Shown: piece by piece, positions 23,430 through 34,208 of the stretch
Layout: every line of letters begins with the position of its first letter
How positions within the stretch are numbered: the first letter of the stretch is position 1
Assembly: GCA_964036665.1 (NCBI GenBank)
Contig: OZ038533.1
Location: 3,458,001-3,522,000 of the forward strand
Direction: 5' to 3'
Origin: Gordius sp. MW1
Lineage: Eukaryota; Nematomorpha; Gordioida; Gordea; Gordiidae
DNA: 64,000 nucleotides
Notes under the pieces: model-generated
What the model saw: only the letters and a program-made list of their open reading frames with translations
Database searches by the model: none
What the model was told of the DNA's origin: nothing
Position numbers and translations under genes: made by a program

Positions 23430-26400
23430 CCTCCACAAACAACGCGCACTGCCTACCCTGCCCGTGCAATGTAAAATTTACACTAGTTTTACTGCCTGAC
23501 TCACAAGTCACAACGAAGGCGGCTAAGGAGACTAGTAGTGGAAAGATTGCGAATAATGTGCTGGATGTGAAGCTGACGGGAAAGAGCATCGAGGTCGCGC
23601 AAATGCTAGAAAGAAGATAGGTACACATCGCCTGCCTACAAATGACGAGGTGAAACGGAACCAAAGCCTGGGAGTTAGGAGAAGGATACAAACTTTATAC
23701 AGTGGGTCGGTTCGCAAATCGTTCAAAAACGGTCGATATCGTTTCAAGCAAATCGTTCAAGGACTAGGTGGTGTAAGTCAAGCGTTGTTCCGACAGGTTA
23801 ATGTGGGTGAAGAATGCAGATCAAGGGGGCCTCTTAATCTTTATGTGCTCGTATGCCCCCGAAATTGGGTGTATGGAATCAGAGAAAGACATATTCTTCA
23901 ATTCATTGGAAAAGGGGATACGAGGAAAAGGACAGGAAGAAAGGCTAATTAATAGGGCGGATTTCAACTCCCACTTAGGGGAAGATTGCCTTGGGTATAA
24001 ACGAAATAATGGAGTCTATGGGCATGGTCTAAAGAACAAAGAAGGGAAAAACTTCTCGAGGTAATTTAAGCATACGACATAGCGATCGTTAACACCTATT
24101 TTTAAAAACGCGATTATTGTGATTTAGGAAAGCACTTAAGTCAAATTGACTTAAGACTTAAATGCTCATGCTCATACGGCGAAAGACTTATGGAGTATCA
24201 GGATTAATATCGAGAGAAGAATTCGCCAGGCAACATCGTCTACTTGTGATGGATCTTGAAAGAAAAGTATTTCCCGAAGGAAGAAAGGCTTATGAACCTC
24301 GAATTCGATACGAAACGCTAATGGATATGTCGACGAACGATAAATTTCATCAGTTTACTCTTGGGTGCAAGGAAGTGAAGAGACATAGACGACGATTGGG
24401 AGACGCTAACTAAGGACATAAAGGGAATAGCGATTAGGGTTCTAAGACAGACCAAAGGATGCAAAAATATGAATAGTGAACTATGGTAGTGGGATCAATT
24501 GATTAGAAATATCGAAAGAAATAAAAATCTATATAGACAGTGGCATAAATCAAAAAAGTCGGAGTATTATCAAGAGTAAAGACGACAAAGAAAGCCATGG
24601 GCCGTTGCAATAGCGAAAAGCGCGTACACCAAGATGGCAAACAAACTGGATCATAAAGGGGGTGACAAGCTTATGTACAGATTTATTAAGATAAGGGGGA
24701 GGAAAAGTTGCGCGGAGTACTAAATAGTCAAAAAGTGATGAAGAGGTGGAAAGGATATTTCAAGGAACCTATGAATATTGCAAATTAGAAATATCCTCTT
24801 CCCAATATTGAGCCAAACAAAAGTGTAGTCGAACTCTTTCCAAAAGAAGAAGTTAGGACACAAATGAACAACATGCAAAAAGAAAAAGCTCACGGCCCAG
24901 ATAAAATACCTATTGAGGCATTGCTCGGATGCAGTGAAGAAGGAGTCACGATCATGACGAACCTTTTTTAATAAATATTGATATAAGAGCGAATTCCTCG
25001 TTTATAGAGGAAGTACGATTATACCCTTTTCAAAGGCAACGGAGACCGTCAGGAGTGTGGCAATTACAGATCAAGCTAACTTGTCACTCCGTAAAGCTTA
25101 TGGAAGGATTTTGGTAACAAGGCTGGAGAGCGAGGTGGAAGCATCGGCTAACCAATTCGTATTTATGGCCAGCAGACCTACATATGGTCTTTATCGACTT
25201 GGAGAAAGCTTATGACACGATCCCTAGCGATTTAATTTGGTAGTGCTTGAGAAAACAAAATATCCCTGACGCATAAATACGGTTATAAAAAAAATTTATG
25301 AAGCCTCAAATTCGTGCGTTAGGACGAAAGTTGGAGACTCTAAACCTTTTCGGGATGAAATAGGATTACATCAAGGATTTGCTTTAGCCAGCTATTTAAT
25401 ATAATTATGGACACCATATAGAGAGACATTCAAAAGCCATCGCCATGATGTATGCTATATGCCGATTATATAATACTATGCGAAGAGGCAAAGGAGATAA
25501 TATTAAAAGAAGCCGAAAAGTGTTCAAAGCGCTTGGCTGGATATGGTTTAAAGGTCAACGATGGAAAAACGGTATACATAAAGATGAACGTTACAGGCAA
25601 TCCATCGCTAAATGATCATTTAACGTACCCTAGACAGGGTTACATACCTTGGCTCGATGCTACATGAAGAGAAAGGTTGCGCAACAAAAGTCAATGCCCG
25701 AATTCAAAAAAGATGGCATAAATGGCGATTATATTTGGTGTCGGTCTTGTTAATTCAGGAGCGCCGCTCCTTTTTGCAAAAAAAGCTGGAGCGCCCCTCC
25801 TTTTTAAAAATGAGGAGCCGGCGCGGGAGTAGCTCCTTTTAGGACTGGAGCGCGAGCTGAGGAAGCCTCTCCCGCTCCTTTAAATATAATATATTTTTTA
25901 ATATTTAACGCTCCTCCGCTCCCGCTCTAGTCCTAAAAGGAGCTACTCCCGCGCCCGCTCCTCATTTTTAAAAAGGAGGGGCGCTCCAACTTTTTTCACA
26001 AAAAGGAGCGGCGCTCCTGACTTAACAAGACTGTTTGGTGTAATGTGCGACAAGAACCAATATGGTTATAGAGCAAACCTTACAAATCTATCGTAAGACT
26101 CGTGTTAGTCTATGAAAGTGAAACATGAGCATTAACCATGAAAGGAAAGCTACTACAACACGAAGATGAAAATGATTCGATCTTGGGGTATAGCTCGACC
26201 AAATGGGTATTCAACCATGGCGGACATGATTAACAAAAATCTGATATAAGCATATACTAAGAAGGGAGACAAATGATGTAAATAGAAAAATAATGGATAT
26301 GGAGGTACCGGAGAAGAGAGGAAGATGACGGCCTCGTGTCACGTGGAAAGGAAAAGTTAGAAAATCTAAGAAGATTAAGACATCGCACTTACCCAATCAA

Positions 26401-26475
26401 GATTGAAGAAACTCATTAAACCAAACCCTACGGCTGGGACCAAATACATTGTAGAGAAGAAGAAGAATAAATAAA
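23430..26475 (+). mobile_element. Degenerate RTE-type non-LTR retrotransposon (LINE)
   Basis: Endonuclease and reverse-transcriptase remnants lie in several frames in the right order. EEP nuclease: GKSIEVAQMLERR then VHIACLQMTRWNGTKA, later APEIGCMESEKD and a decayed DFNSHLGE; then a linker with ARQHRLLVMDLE. RT: VFIDLEKAYDTIPSDLIW (motif A), a decayed GLHQG segment, YADY in place of YADD at about 25460, then GLKVNDGKT and a thumb-like segment. The 3' end resembles the conserved tail of these elements (GRxRPRVTWKGKV, then a Trp/Asp-rich motif) and finishes in an AGAAGAAGAAGAAT run. Many stops and frameshifts make it non-functional. It is interrupted by the MITE at 25742-26033. The clade is judged from the endonuclease and tail style. 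Confidence 0.88.
25742..26033. mobile_element. Palindromic hAT-type MITE nested in the LINE
   Basis: A 292-bp element that is almost one large foldback. Left arm begins CGGTCTTGTTAATTCAGG and the right arm ends CCTGACTTAACAAGACTG; the arms pair for about 120 bp each around an AT-rich centre (AATATAATATATTTTTTAAT). Repeated GGAGCG or CGCTCC motifs fill the arms. It is flanked by a perfect 8-bp duplication TTTGGTGT (25734-25741 and 26034-26041), diagnostic of hAT-type insertion. Removing it with one duplication restores similarity of the LINE to its relatives across the site. Confidence 0.93.
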
Positions 26476-26666
26476 GTATTAGTTCTTATGGTCTGAATCT
26501 ACAATTAACTCTTGAAAATGGTTAATACTCAATGAGACATAATGGATGACATTATTTGTCCAAAATCTGTGACGAAAAATATCAGCAGCTTATATGAATG
26601 ATGAATATTATATTATGAACCATTTATAATTAATAAGTTTTATTATTATATTTACATATTAATCTC

Positions 26667-26831
26667 CATGGGCGTAGCCAGGGGGGGGGGCTGCCCCCCC
26701 CTAATCTACGAAAAAAAAAATTTAATGCAAAAACTTTGAAAAATTAAAAAAAATATTGTTTTGCCCCCCTCTAATTGAACTTTTAAAGGTTATACCCCCC
26801 CCCCCCCAATCCAAACCTGGCTACGCCCATG
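26667..26831. mobile_element. hAT-type MITE, GGGCGTAGCC family, intact target duplication
   Basis: Ends CATGGGCGTAGCCAGG and CCTGGCTACGCCCATG, with a perfect 8-bp duplication TTAATCTC (26659-26666 and 26832-26839). It belongs to the second subfamily (interior ATGCAAAAACTTTG, CTAATTGAACTTTTAAAGG). Confidence 0.93.
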
Positions 26832-26839
26832 TTAATCTC

Positions 26840-28270
26840 GTTTCTATACAAAAGTAACTAAGAGCCAAATTTGAAATTTAGATTTTTGTTAATTGTTCAA
26901 ACTTTTTATTTTGTGTCTTCTTTAAAACCCACCTCTCGCTCCGGTCCCTCCGTTATAATTTAATATATGCTTAGTTAAATAAAGATATTCATTAACAAAA
27001 TTATTTCATCAAACATTTAAAGCACACAAAATTTATTCATTAATTGTTAGCCCTATATTACTATAAAATATTAATTATTTGGGTGATCTTATCTTAGTAA
27101 TGTAAAAGGGATTAACTTTATAAATACTTTAAGAATAGTAGGTTATTATGGCTTAGGACAGATGTTTGAAAAATAAATGTTCAAGATTTTGTATTGCATT
27201 TAAAAGTAAAAGTTATGGCGAATTTAGGTGGCGGCCCGTAATTAGGTGTTGGTTATTTAGCGATTATTTAAATCAATATGTTAACATAACCAGGGGCTTT
27301 GCCCCAGGTGGGAGGAGGGGGAGGGCCGAGGGTTAGACTTAGAGTTCGTTTTTTTGTTTAGTTACATGCGCTTAGTTTTGGGGTATTGTTTTTACAAAAC
27401 TCATCTATACTTCGTATAAACGTAACGTATTTGCTTGCAATTTATGGGGGAGATGGGTGGTAAGGAAGGGGTGAGAATGCCTATGCGGGGGGAGGGGGCA
27501 ATGGTCAAGCAGGGAGTCAGATAATATACTCGTACAGCGTTATAATTGTCTTTTTACATACACTATTTTTATATTAATAATCTACCTCAATAAATGAAGT
27601 ATTCATAAATGTTTTATAGCAGTTTATTATTACAAAAATTTAGCTTTTAAATCTTTTTTATACAAAAAAAACTAAGTTACTAATTTGCATTTTATACTTT
27701 ATTTTGAGGCATAGGTTCTCTTTCATACATTCTTATTTATCATATTCTTAACTAATCAAAATGGCGAAGGGAAAGCAACTTGGAAAAGCCAATAGTCATC
27801 CTCCAAAACGTACAACTTTAAATTAAGATTTTTTTGATACTTTATAAATGTAAACAATTTCGGTGTAGGCGGTTCGTAATTTGAATTATGAATATAGACT
27901 CTATTCAAATCATGCGCATATGTATAGTATAAACAACAAAGCAACAATGAAATCTTTACATTTCACCTAATCTAGCGAGTAAAAGAATGGATTATGGTGC
28001 GAATATTTGTGAGGACGGTGAAATGCAGTGAAAAATTTGCACCATATTTAGGGTTAGGTTAGTGGATAGCGGTTTTAGAAGCAAAAGGGACGGGGCAAAT
28101 CCATTTGTAAAACTATTTATATAAAAACCCTTGTAAGGGGTGTGGTGTGCGGTAAAACGTGGTAAAATTGTATAACAAATTACCAAATAGTAGAAATAAT
28201 CTTTGATATTGGGATAATTTCTATTCAATGGATATATATACCCAATACTAATAGCACATACATAAAAAAA
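26840..28270. other. Intergenic AT-rich DNA with a 'TACTTCGTATAAACG' repeat fragment
   Basis: No gene seen. About 27270-27500 carries G-rich segments and the motif ATACTTCGTATAAACGTA followed by GCTTGCAATTTATG. The same pair recurs at about 30135-30170 and, reversed, at 12060-12120. Confidence 0.45.
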
Positions 28271-28279
28271 AGAAAAACT

Positions 28280-28830
28280 AATCACACTTTGGCCAGGGGT
28301 CATTTTTCCATTAGTCAGCAATCAGTCAAAAAGCGTCGAAATACATAAGGATCAAATATAAAAAAAACGAAAGTACACTTTGGCCAGTGGTCATTTTTTC
28401 CATTGGTCAGCAGGCGGCCAAATAGCCTATAATCATAATATAATTAAAAAATTTGATATATGCTTTGGCCAGTGGTTATTTTTTCTAATGGTCAGCAGTC
28501 ATCTGGTAAAAAAGCGTCTAAATAAATAAGGGCCAAATATTTAAAAAACCAAAAAAATTTCCTATCACACTTTGGTCAGTGGTCACTTTTTCCATTGGTC
28601 AGCAGCCAGGGCCAGCAGACGGCAAATAGCCTATAATTATAATATAAATGAAAAAAATTTGATATACACATTGGCCAGTGGCCACTTTTTCTAATGGTCA
28701 GCAGTCAGCAGGTTAAAAAGCGTCTAAATACATAAGGACGTGATATTAAAAAAACCAAAAAATTTCAAATCACACTTTGGCCAGTGGTCATTTTTTCCAT
28801 TGGTCAGTAGCCAGCAGACGGTCAAAAAGC
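28280..28830 (+). repeat. Tandem array of hairpin repeat, array 1
   Basis: Six units spaced about 84-110 bp, each holding CACTTTGGCCAGTGGTCATTTTTTCCATTGGTCAGCAG-like sequence (here in parts: TTGGCCAGTGGTCA, then TTTTTTCCATTGGTCAGCAG). Within each unit the CCANTGG and CCATTGG halves can pair around a T-rich loop. Two alternating spacers (GCGTCTAAATACATAAGG and AGCCTATAATTATAATAT) suggest a two-unit higher-order period. Confidence 0.85.
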
Positions 28831-28959
28831 ATATACGTTTATCTTATTAACAAGAACAATATATTATCAATGCAAAATTTAGGTTAATAACAAAAAGAAA
28901 AAAATTCCTAAAGCAGCAAATATACAATTAAAATAGCAATTAACCAAATTAATAATTTT

Positions 28960-29500
28960 GACCTTTGGCCGGGGTCAAATAAAATAGAGCAACGGTCATC
29001 ATTAATTTGCAGAATTATAATGTCAGTTTCGCAAGCATCCGTTATAAAAACAACCTAGACTAATTGTCAAAAGAAATTCACAAAACAGCAAATATAAATA
29101 TCTATTAACCAAAATTTTGGCCCCTGGCCGGGGTCAGATATAGTAGAAGTAAGCAACGGTCATCATAATTTGCTGGAAAATATTTAGCCATTATCGCAAT
29201 TATCCGATATATAGCAACAACTTAGACAGGTTGCCCAAAGAAATTTATGAATACAGCTAATCAGTCGGGCACAACAACAATAATGGGTATTGGCTCGGGT
29301 GAGGTCAAAAAAATTAAAGCCAACCAGCGGTCATGGTCATAGCTAGTCTATTTGCAAAAGCGAAATAAAAGTCTTTTACAGAAGCATAATTCCACAGCCA
29401 TTAAAAATCTCCAAGGTAATTATGCAAATATTACAAGTTGGACAACTGACGGACGGACGGACGGACGGACGGACAACGAAAAGCGAGCCCATAAATTGCA
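28960..29500 (+). repeat. Dispersed repeat ending in (GGAC) and GCGAGCCCATAAATTGCATAGCA
   Basis: Three internal units of about 150 bp share 'TTGGCC...GGGGTCA', 'CAACGGTCATCAT' and 'ACAACNTAGAC'. They lead into AGTCGGGCAC, TCTTTTACAGAAGCA, CCACAGCCATTAAA, a GGAC-GGAC run and GCGAGCCCATAAATTGCATAGCA. The second half is repeated with the same order at 63420-63715. Shorter 3' ends occur at about 31880-31950, 45085-45150 and 57970-58035, so this looks like the 3' portion of one transposable-element family. Confidence 0.75.
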
Positions 29501-29509
29501 TAGCAGCAA

Positions 29510-29955
29510 GATACTACTCATGCCATATGTTCTATATGGTAAAGTGTGTGTCAAATTTTCCTCCATTTTGAAGACAACAATTGGTGTATTTCACCCATGT
29601 CATTTTGCGCTATAACAGCCAATTTATCTTCCTCGCTACTTTATAAATATTAACGAATGTCGATAAATTTATATTATACAAAATATAGATGGCGCTATAT
29701 AATTAAACAAACTTTCATTACAGTTTTGCATTTTTAATTTTTACATATTATGTAAATGATATTTAATGAATGCTGTTTTTGATATCACTTCAATTCAACA
29801 TTTTATTATTTATTTACCTTTTTAAGATTATTTAATTTACAAAAATCACTGATATCTTTATATTCATTACTTTCCCATGTTATCATTAAAATGGTGGAAA
29901 AGGGGTACACATTTTGTGCGTAGATGAGCAATCTATCTAGTCTATGTATGTATAG
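29510..29955. repeat. Left arm of a large inverted repeat pair
   Basis: Matches the reverse complement of 31978-32450 along its length. Shared blocks include GTCAAATTTTCCTCCATTTTG, CTATAACAGYCAATTTA, ATGGCGCTATAT, TTAAGATTATTTAATTT, ACACATTTTGTGCG and ATCTAGTCTATG. The arms flank a loop of about 2 kb made of tandem repeats. Confidence 0.8.
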
Positions 29956-30049
29956 TATAATAGATATACTTACAAAAATCAACAATTAGTTTTACCGATA
30001 GTATATTTCCCTTTGGTAGATTATCATGTAATAAAAAAAGCGATTTTAT

Positions 30050-30125
30050 AAAAAAAACTTGGGCCTTCGGCCCTCGTGGGAAGGGGGAGAAGGGAAGGGA
30101 AGAGGGGAAGGGAAGGGGGGACGAC
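30050..30125. repeat. Purine-rich GGGAAGGGAAG low-complexity tract
   Basis: GGGGGAGAAGGGAAGGGAAGAGGGGAAGG, an A/G-only run on the plus strand, between the left inverted-repeat arm and array 2. Confidence 0.8.
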
Positions 30126-30474
30126 TCATCTGTACTTCGTATAAATGTATCATATTTGCTATGCAATTTATGAGCGAGAAAGGTGGGAAGGGGCGAGAAT
30201 GCCTATAGGGGGGTATTAAATGCCTAATGATTAATTAATTATTTATACAAATTTTCCATTATAGGCAAAATGTAATAAAGGCAAAATGTAATATTGGCAA
30301 GGGTTAAGATTTGATTTAGTGTTTGCATCTAGTTGCGTATTACATTAGTTTTTATGGCCTTTAGTGATTATGGTCTAACAAACATTATATTATAAAACAA
30401 CCAAATGTTAAGAATTTGCAGAATTGTTGGGAGAAATTTTTTGTTGCATTTGAACAATTTTTAATTAAAAAAAT

Positions 30475-31400
30475 CAAAAATTTGGCCAATGGTCACTTTT
30501 TCTCTATTGGTCAGTACCAACAGATACTCTATAAGTCAATGATAGCCAAAAAAACGGAAAAAAAGATTTTGATGCTCACTTTGGCCAATGGTCATTTTTT
30601 TCCATTGGTCAGCAGCCAGCACACGGTAAAAGTGGATATAAATTCATAAGAGTAAAAAAAACGAAAAAAAAATTTTCGAATCACATTTTGGCCAATGGTC
30701 ATTTTTTTCCATTGGTCAGCAGCCAGGACACGGTAAAAGTGGATATAAATTCATAATAGTCAAAAAAAAACGAAAAAAAAGTTTTCGAATCACATTTTGG
30801 CCAATGGTCATTTTATTCCATTGGTCACCAGCCAGCGGACGGCCAAAAAGTCATAATAGCAATGGTAGGAACAGGAACAATCATAATAGTCAAAAAAAAA
30901 CGAAAATAATAATTTTGATTCACATTTTGGCCAATGGTCATTTTTTCCATCGGTCAGGAGCCAGAGGACGGCGAAAAAGTCATAATAGCAATGGTAGTAA
31001 CAGGAACAATCATAATAGTCAAAAAAAAAACGAAAAAATAAACTCGGATTCACATTTTGGCCAATGGTCCTTTTTTTCATTGGTCAGCAGCCAACGGACG
31101 GCCAAAAAGTCTTATTATCAATGATAGTAACAAGAACAATCATAAGAGTCAAAAAAACTCCGGGATTCTAACCCAAAAACTAGTTAAATTGCATAGCAAT
31201 TAAAAGTAAACAACTTTTATTTATGTTTATTATATAACATTGGTCAAGCCAGCGGACGGCCAAAAAGTCATAATAGCAATGGTAGAAACAGGAACAATCA
31301 TAATAGTCAAAAAAAATAATTTCGATTCACATTTTGGCCAATGGTCATTTTTTTCATTGGTCAGCAGCCAGCAGACGGCCAAAAATTCTTATTATCAATG
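30475..31400 (+). repeat. Tandem array of hairpin repeat, array 2
   Basis: Seven units with TTGGCCAATGGTCATTTTTT and CCATTGGTCAGCAGCCAG, spaced about 98-132 bp with one larger gap before the last. They are related to array 1 but with a perfect CCAATGG/CCATTGG stem and a spacer containing GGCCAAAAAGTCATAATAGC and AACAATCATAATAGTC. Apparent open frames on both strands here are by-products of the repeat. Confidence 0.9.
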
Positions 31401-31695
31401 ATAGTAACAAGAACAATCATAAGAGTCAAAAAAAACTCCGGGATTCTAACCCCAAAACTAGTTAAATTGCATAGCAATTAAAAAGTAAACAACTTTTATT
31501 TATGTTTATTATATAACTAGTTAAATTGCATAGCAAAAGTAAACAACTTTTATCTATGTTTATTATATAACAAAAACTAGTTAAATTGCATAGCAATTAA
31601 AAGTAAACAACTTTTATTAATGTTTATTATATAACTAGTTAAATTGCATAGCAATTAAAAGTAAACAACTATTTATGTTTATTATATAATAGATA
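31165..31695 (+). repeat. Tandem repeat with ACTAGTTAAATTGCATAGCA, period about 65 bp
   Basis: Repeated units of ACTAGTTAAATTGCATAGCA followed by ATTAAAAGTAAACAACTTTT and ATGTTTATTATATAA, first single at 31180 then four in a row from about 31458. Unit edges are sharp, so recent amplification is likely. Confidence 0.85.
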
Positions 31696-31711
31696 ATTTA
31701 ACAAATCTTAT

Positions 31712-31835
31712 ATATAACACACCGAGGGAGATAGAGATGAGGGGTGGGGCACCTCTTATGCATTAATTTAAAAAATAACACAGCGAGGGAGATAGAGATG
31801 AGGGGTGGGGCACCTCTTTCTCATGCATTAATTTA
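31712..31835. repeat. Two-copy direct repeat GAGGGAGATAGAGATGAGGGGTGGGG
   Basis: Two near-identical units of about 65 bp that contain GAGGGAGATAGAGATGAGGG, then TGGGGCACCTCTT and ATGCATTAATTTAAAAAA. Confidence 0.85.
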
Positions 31836-31879
31836 AAAAAGAGATAACCTAATATACCCAATGCAAATAGATAGGAGGG

Positions 31880-31950
31880 TAACGGACGGACGGACAGACA
31901 ACGGACGGACAACAAAAAACGAGCCCATAAATTGCATAGCAATTAAAAGT
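31880..31950 (+). repeat. GGAC-run and GAGCCCATAAATTGCATAGCA repeat end
   Basis: ACGGACGGACGGACAGACAACG followed by CGAGCCCATAAATTGCATAG, the same 3'-end module as at 29450, 45090, 57975 and 63670. Confidence 0.75.
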
Positions 31951-31977
31951 TTATTGAAAGCGTTCAAAACTAACAGT

Positions 31978-32450
31978 GCTATAATCATAGACTAGATAGA
32001 CTGCTTATCAACGCACAAAATGTGTATACCCTTTTTTCCGCCATCTTGAGAGGCACATTGTAAAGTGATGATCATACAGAAATTCGTAATTTTCGCAAAT
32101 TAAATAATCTTAAAAAGGTAAATAAAAAATATTGTTTTGGGTAGATATCAAAAAAAGCATTTTAATATAAATATCATATAAAATTACATAAAAATTAAAT
32201 GTAAAAAATGCGATTAAAGTTTGTTTAATAATATAGCGCCATCAATATTAATTGCTATTTTGTATAATATTAATATATTTACGTTCGTTTTAATTTATAA
32301 ACTAGTGAGGAAGGTAAATTGACTGTTATAGGGCAAAATTACATGGTTAATATACACCAATTGCCCTCTTCAAAATGGAGGAAAATTTGACACACAATTA
32401 ACTATATGCAACATATGGGATGAGATGAGGAATCTTTCTAGTCTATGGCT
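31978..32450. mobile_element. Right arm of the inverted pair; element with terminal inverted repeats
   Basis: Begins GCTATAATCATAGACTAGA and ends TCTAGTCTATGGCTATAAC, an imperfect inverted repeat. The whole is the reverse complement of 29510-29955. No coding capacity; probably a non-autonomous DNA transposon of undetermined superfamily. Outer bases (CAGT at the left, CTGT on the reverse of the right) could suit Tc1/mariner, but I cannot fix the target duplication. Confidence 0.55.
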
Positions 32451-32942
32451 ATAACAGTTATTAAATACCTTGTATACTAGAGGCCTGCCGAACCCGATAT
32501 GACCTGAAAGCATTATAAATTTTTCAATCAGAACCCGGCCCGATCTAGAAGCATAAAACAATTTTCAAACCCAACCCGTCCCGAGAACGTTTAAATTTTT
32601 TAAACCAAACCTAACCCGGGGAATTTCAAAAACGCGATGTGTCTTTTTCGACAAGCTGAAGTGTCAACTTATTGATGCCACAACTTTTAAGTTTTAAATT
32701 TATAACGATTTATTACAACATGTATAAATATGAATCCAGCACATCTGACGAAATGCGCAGCTGGCGAAAAGTCAAAATAGTTGCAAAAAAGTGTGCTTAT
32801 CTATATATTTATGATTTATACATAAAATATATATTATATTTCTCATTAAAATTGCAATATATAGTAAAGTTTAACAAACTTATACAAAATTTGTGTGCTT
32901 AAATATACAATGGAGAACTTAAGAGTGACAATGATATATAAC

Positions 32943-33555
32943 TAGAGCCCTGCACGGGCCGTCCAAAGGCCCGGCCCGAGTTCGGCCCGGCCCGACGAGC
33001 TTTCGGGTCGGGCTCGGGCGAATTTTAAAACATTGATCGGGCATCGGGCTTAGGTCGGGCCTGATGGGCCAGCCCGACCCGAGGCCCGAAAAAAAATTTG
33101 AATAAATATTAATCCAAAATATAATTACAATACAAGATAATCCCCCTCCAAATAAATATTTAGAATTTTACTACCACCTCATATTAATTTCTTGGTTAGC
33201 CGTGTGGGTCTATCTATGCTATGACTTTGACTATGAGTGATGATGAAATATTTAAAACAAAGGTGTGTAGATTAAGCTTAAAAGCAATAATAATAGTAGC
33301 TATTTTGAACAATAGAGTTAGTATTATTTACCATAACTATTCATATTTTAAATCACATAATATTCGCGATACGTAAAATATTTATAAATAAATTTTTGAA
33401 ATAAAATTGGTACAAATTTACATTTTTACAAAAGTCGGGCCGGGCTCGGGTCGGGCCTGAGTGAAAAAAACAAATCGGGCTCGGGCAAAAAATAAAAAAA
33501 GGTTTCGGGCTCGGGTCGGGCTCGGGCCGATAAAATTCAATTTTGCAGGGCTCTA
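32943..33555. mobile_element. 613-bp non-autonomous hAT-like element
   Basis: Terminal inverted repeats TAGAGCCCTGCACGGGCC and, at the right end, TTTTGCAGGGCTCTA, with a perfect 8-bp duplication TATATAAC on both sides (32935-32942 and 33556-33563). Both ends carry many GGGCTCGGGTCGGGC-type subterminal repeats; the centre is AT-rich and non-coding. Ends, duplication and subterminal repeats are typical of hAT. Confidence 0.93.
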
Positions 33556-34121
33556 TATATAACTTTAACTTGCAAGAGATAATTGTTAAACAGAATTATT
33601 TATATTCTTCAGAGAAATATTGAAAATTTAGTGATAAAATTATATGTTGCTTAATTTTGGATTATTTGTTGCCTAATATTAGTAAATTCGCCACATGTGC
33701 AATTCGACAGGTGTGCAGGAGCGATATTCAGATCGCAAGTTTGTCCTTTTTTCTAAAATTGGCCCAGCAGCTGTCAATTTGAAAAGCAGGGATGTTCCGA
33801 ATTTACCGACTAATAGCGCTAAATTGGGATATTTAAAAGAATAGACTCTCTACCATTCTAAAATGTCAGAAATTTTAAAATTTTGAAAAAATAAAAAACT
33901 ATAATAGCTCCACACCTCACACTCTTCTTTGAAAATTATAAAATTCTATGCGTATAGAGAGTACCATCCATTAAATGGAAATTGACTTTTATAGGTGGCA
34001 TGTTATGAAAACTTTAGAACATTAATTGTTACGCAATTCAAGGGCTTACTTTTTGTGTTGTTTACTGTCAACGTGAGAAAAACTTTGGATTTCTATTCAA
34101 CGCTCCCGACAAAAACTCAGC

Positions 34122-34208
34122 AGACTTCCACTCCAGAGAATGGTGCTTCGACCACCTGAAATGGCTAGAAATGAGGAAACTTTCCGAGTTCAAATCTCGG
34201 TGGGTCTT
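34122..34208 (+). pseudogene. tRNA-Ser(TGA)-like pseudogene
   Basis: The T arm is perfect: a five-base stem CCGAG/CTCGG around TTCAAAT. The seven-base loop CCTGAAA centres anticodon TGA, followed by a long serine-type variable arm. The acceptor halves AGACTTC and TGGGTCT pair at six of seven positions, counting two G-U pairs. The length (about 86) suits tRNA-Ser. The D arm and A box are poor, so it is probably inactive or part of a tRNA-derived SINE. Confidence 0.4.

Noticed and set aside
23377-23747. Minus-strand frames of 71-104 codons
   Set aside because: They are antisense to the LINE endonuclease, whose sense-strand motifs are recognisable.
30135-30170. loxP-like ACTTCGTATA motif near a palindromic ATTTGCTATGCAATTTATG
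   Set aside because: Only one 10-base arm matches, and it recurs at 12100 and 27405 as part of a dispersed repeat, so it is not a recombinase site.
30804-31124. Overlapping open frames of about 100 codons on both strands at 30804-31124
   Set aside because: They are produced by the ~110-130-bp tandem repeat; the peptide repeats with the DNA period.
28280-31700. CRISPR array
   Set aside because: The units are tandem with related spacers in an intron-containing animal genome; no cas-like genes.
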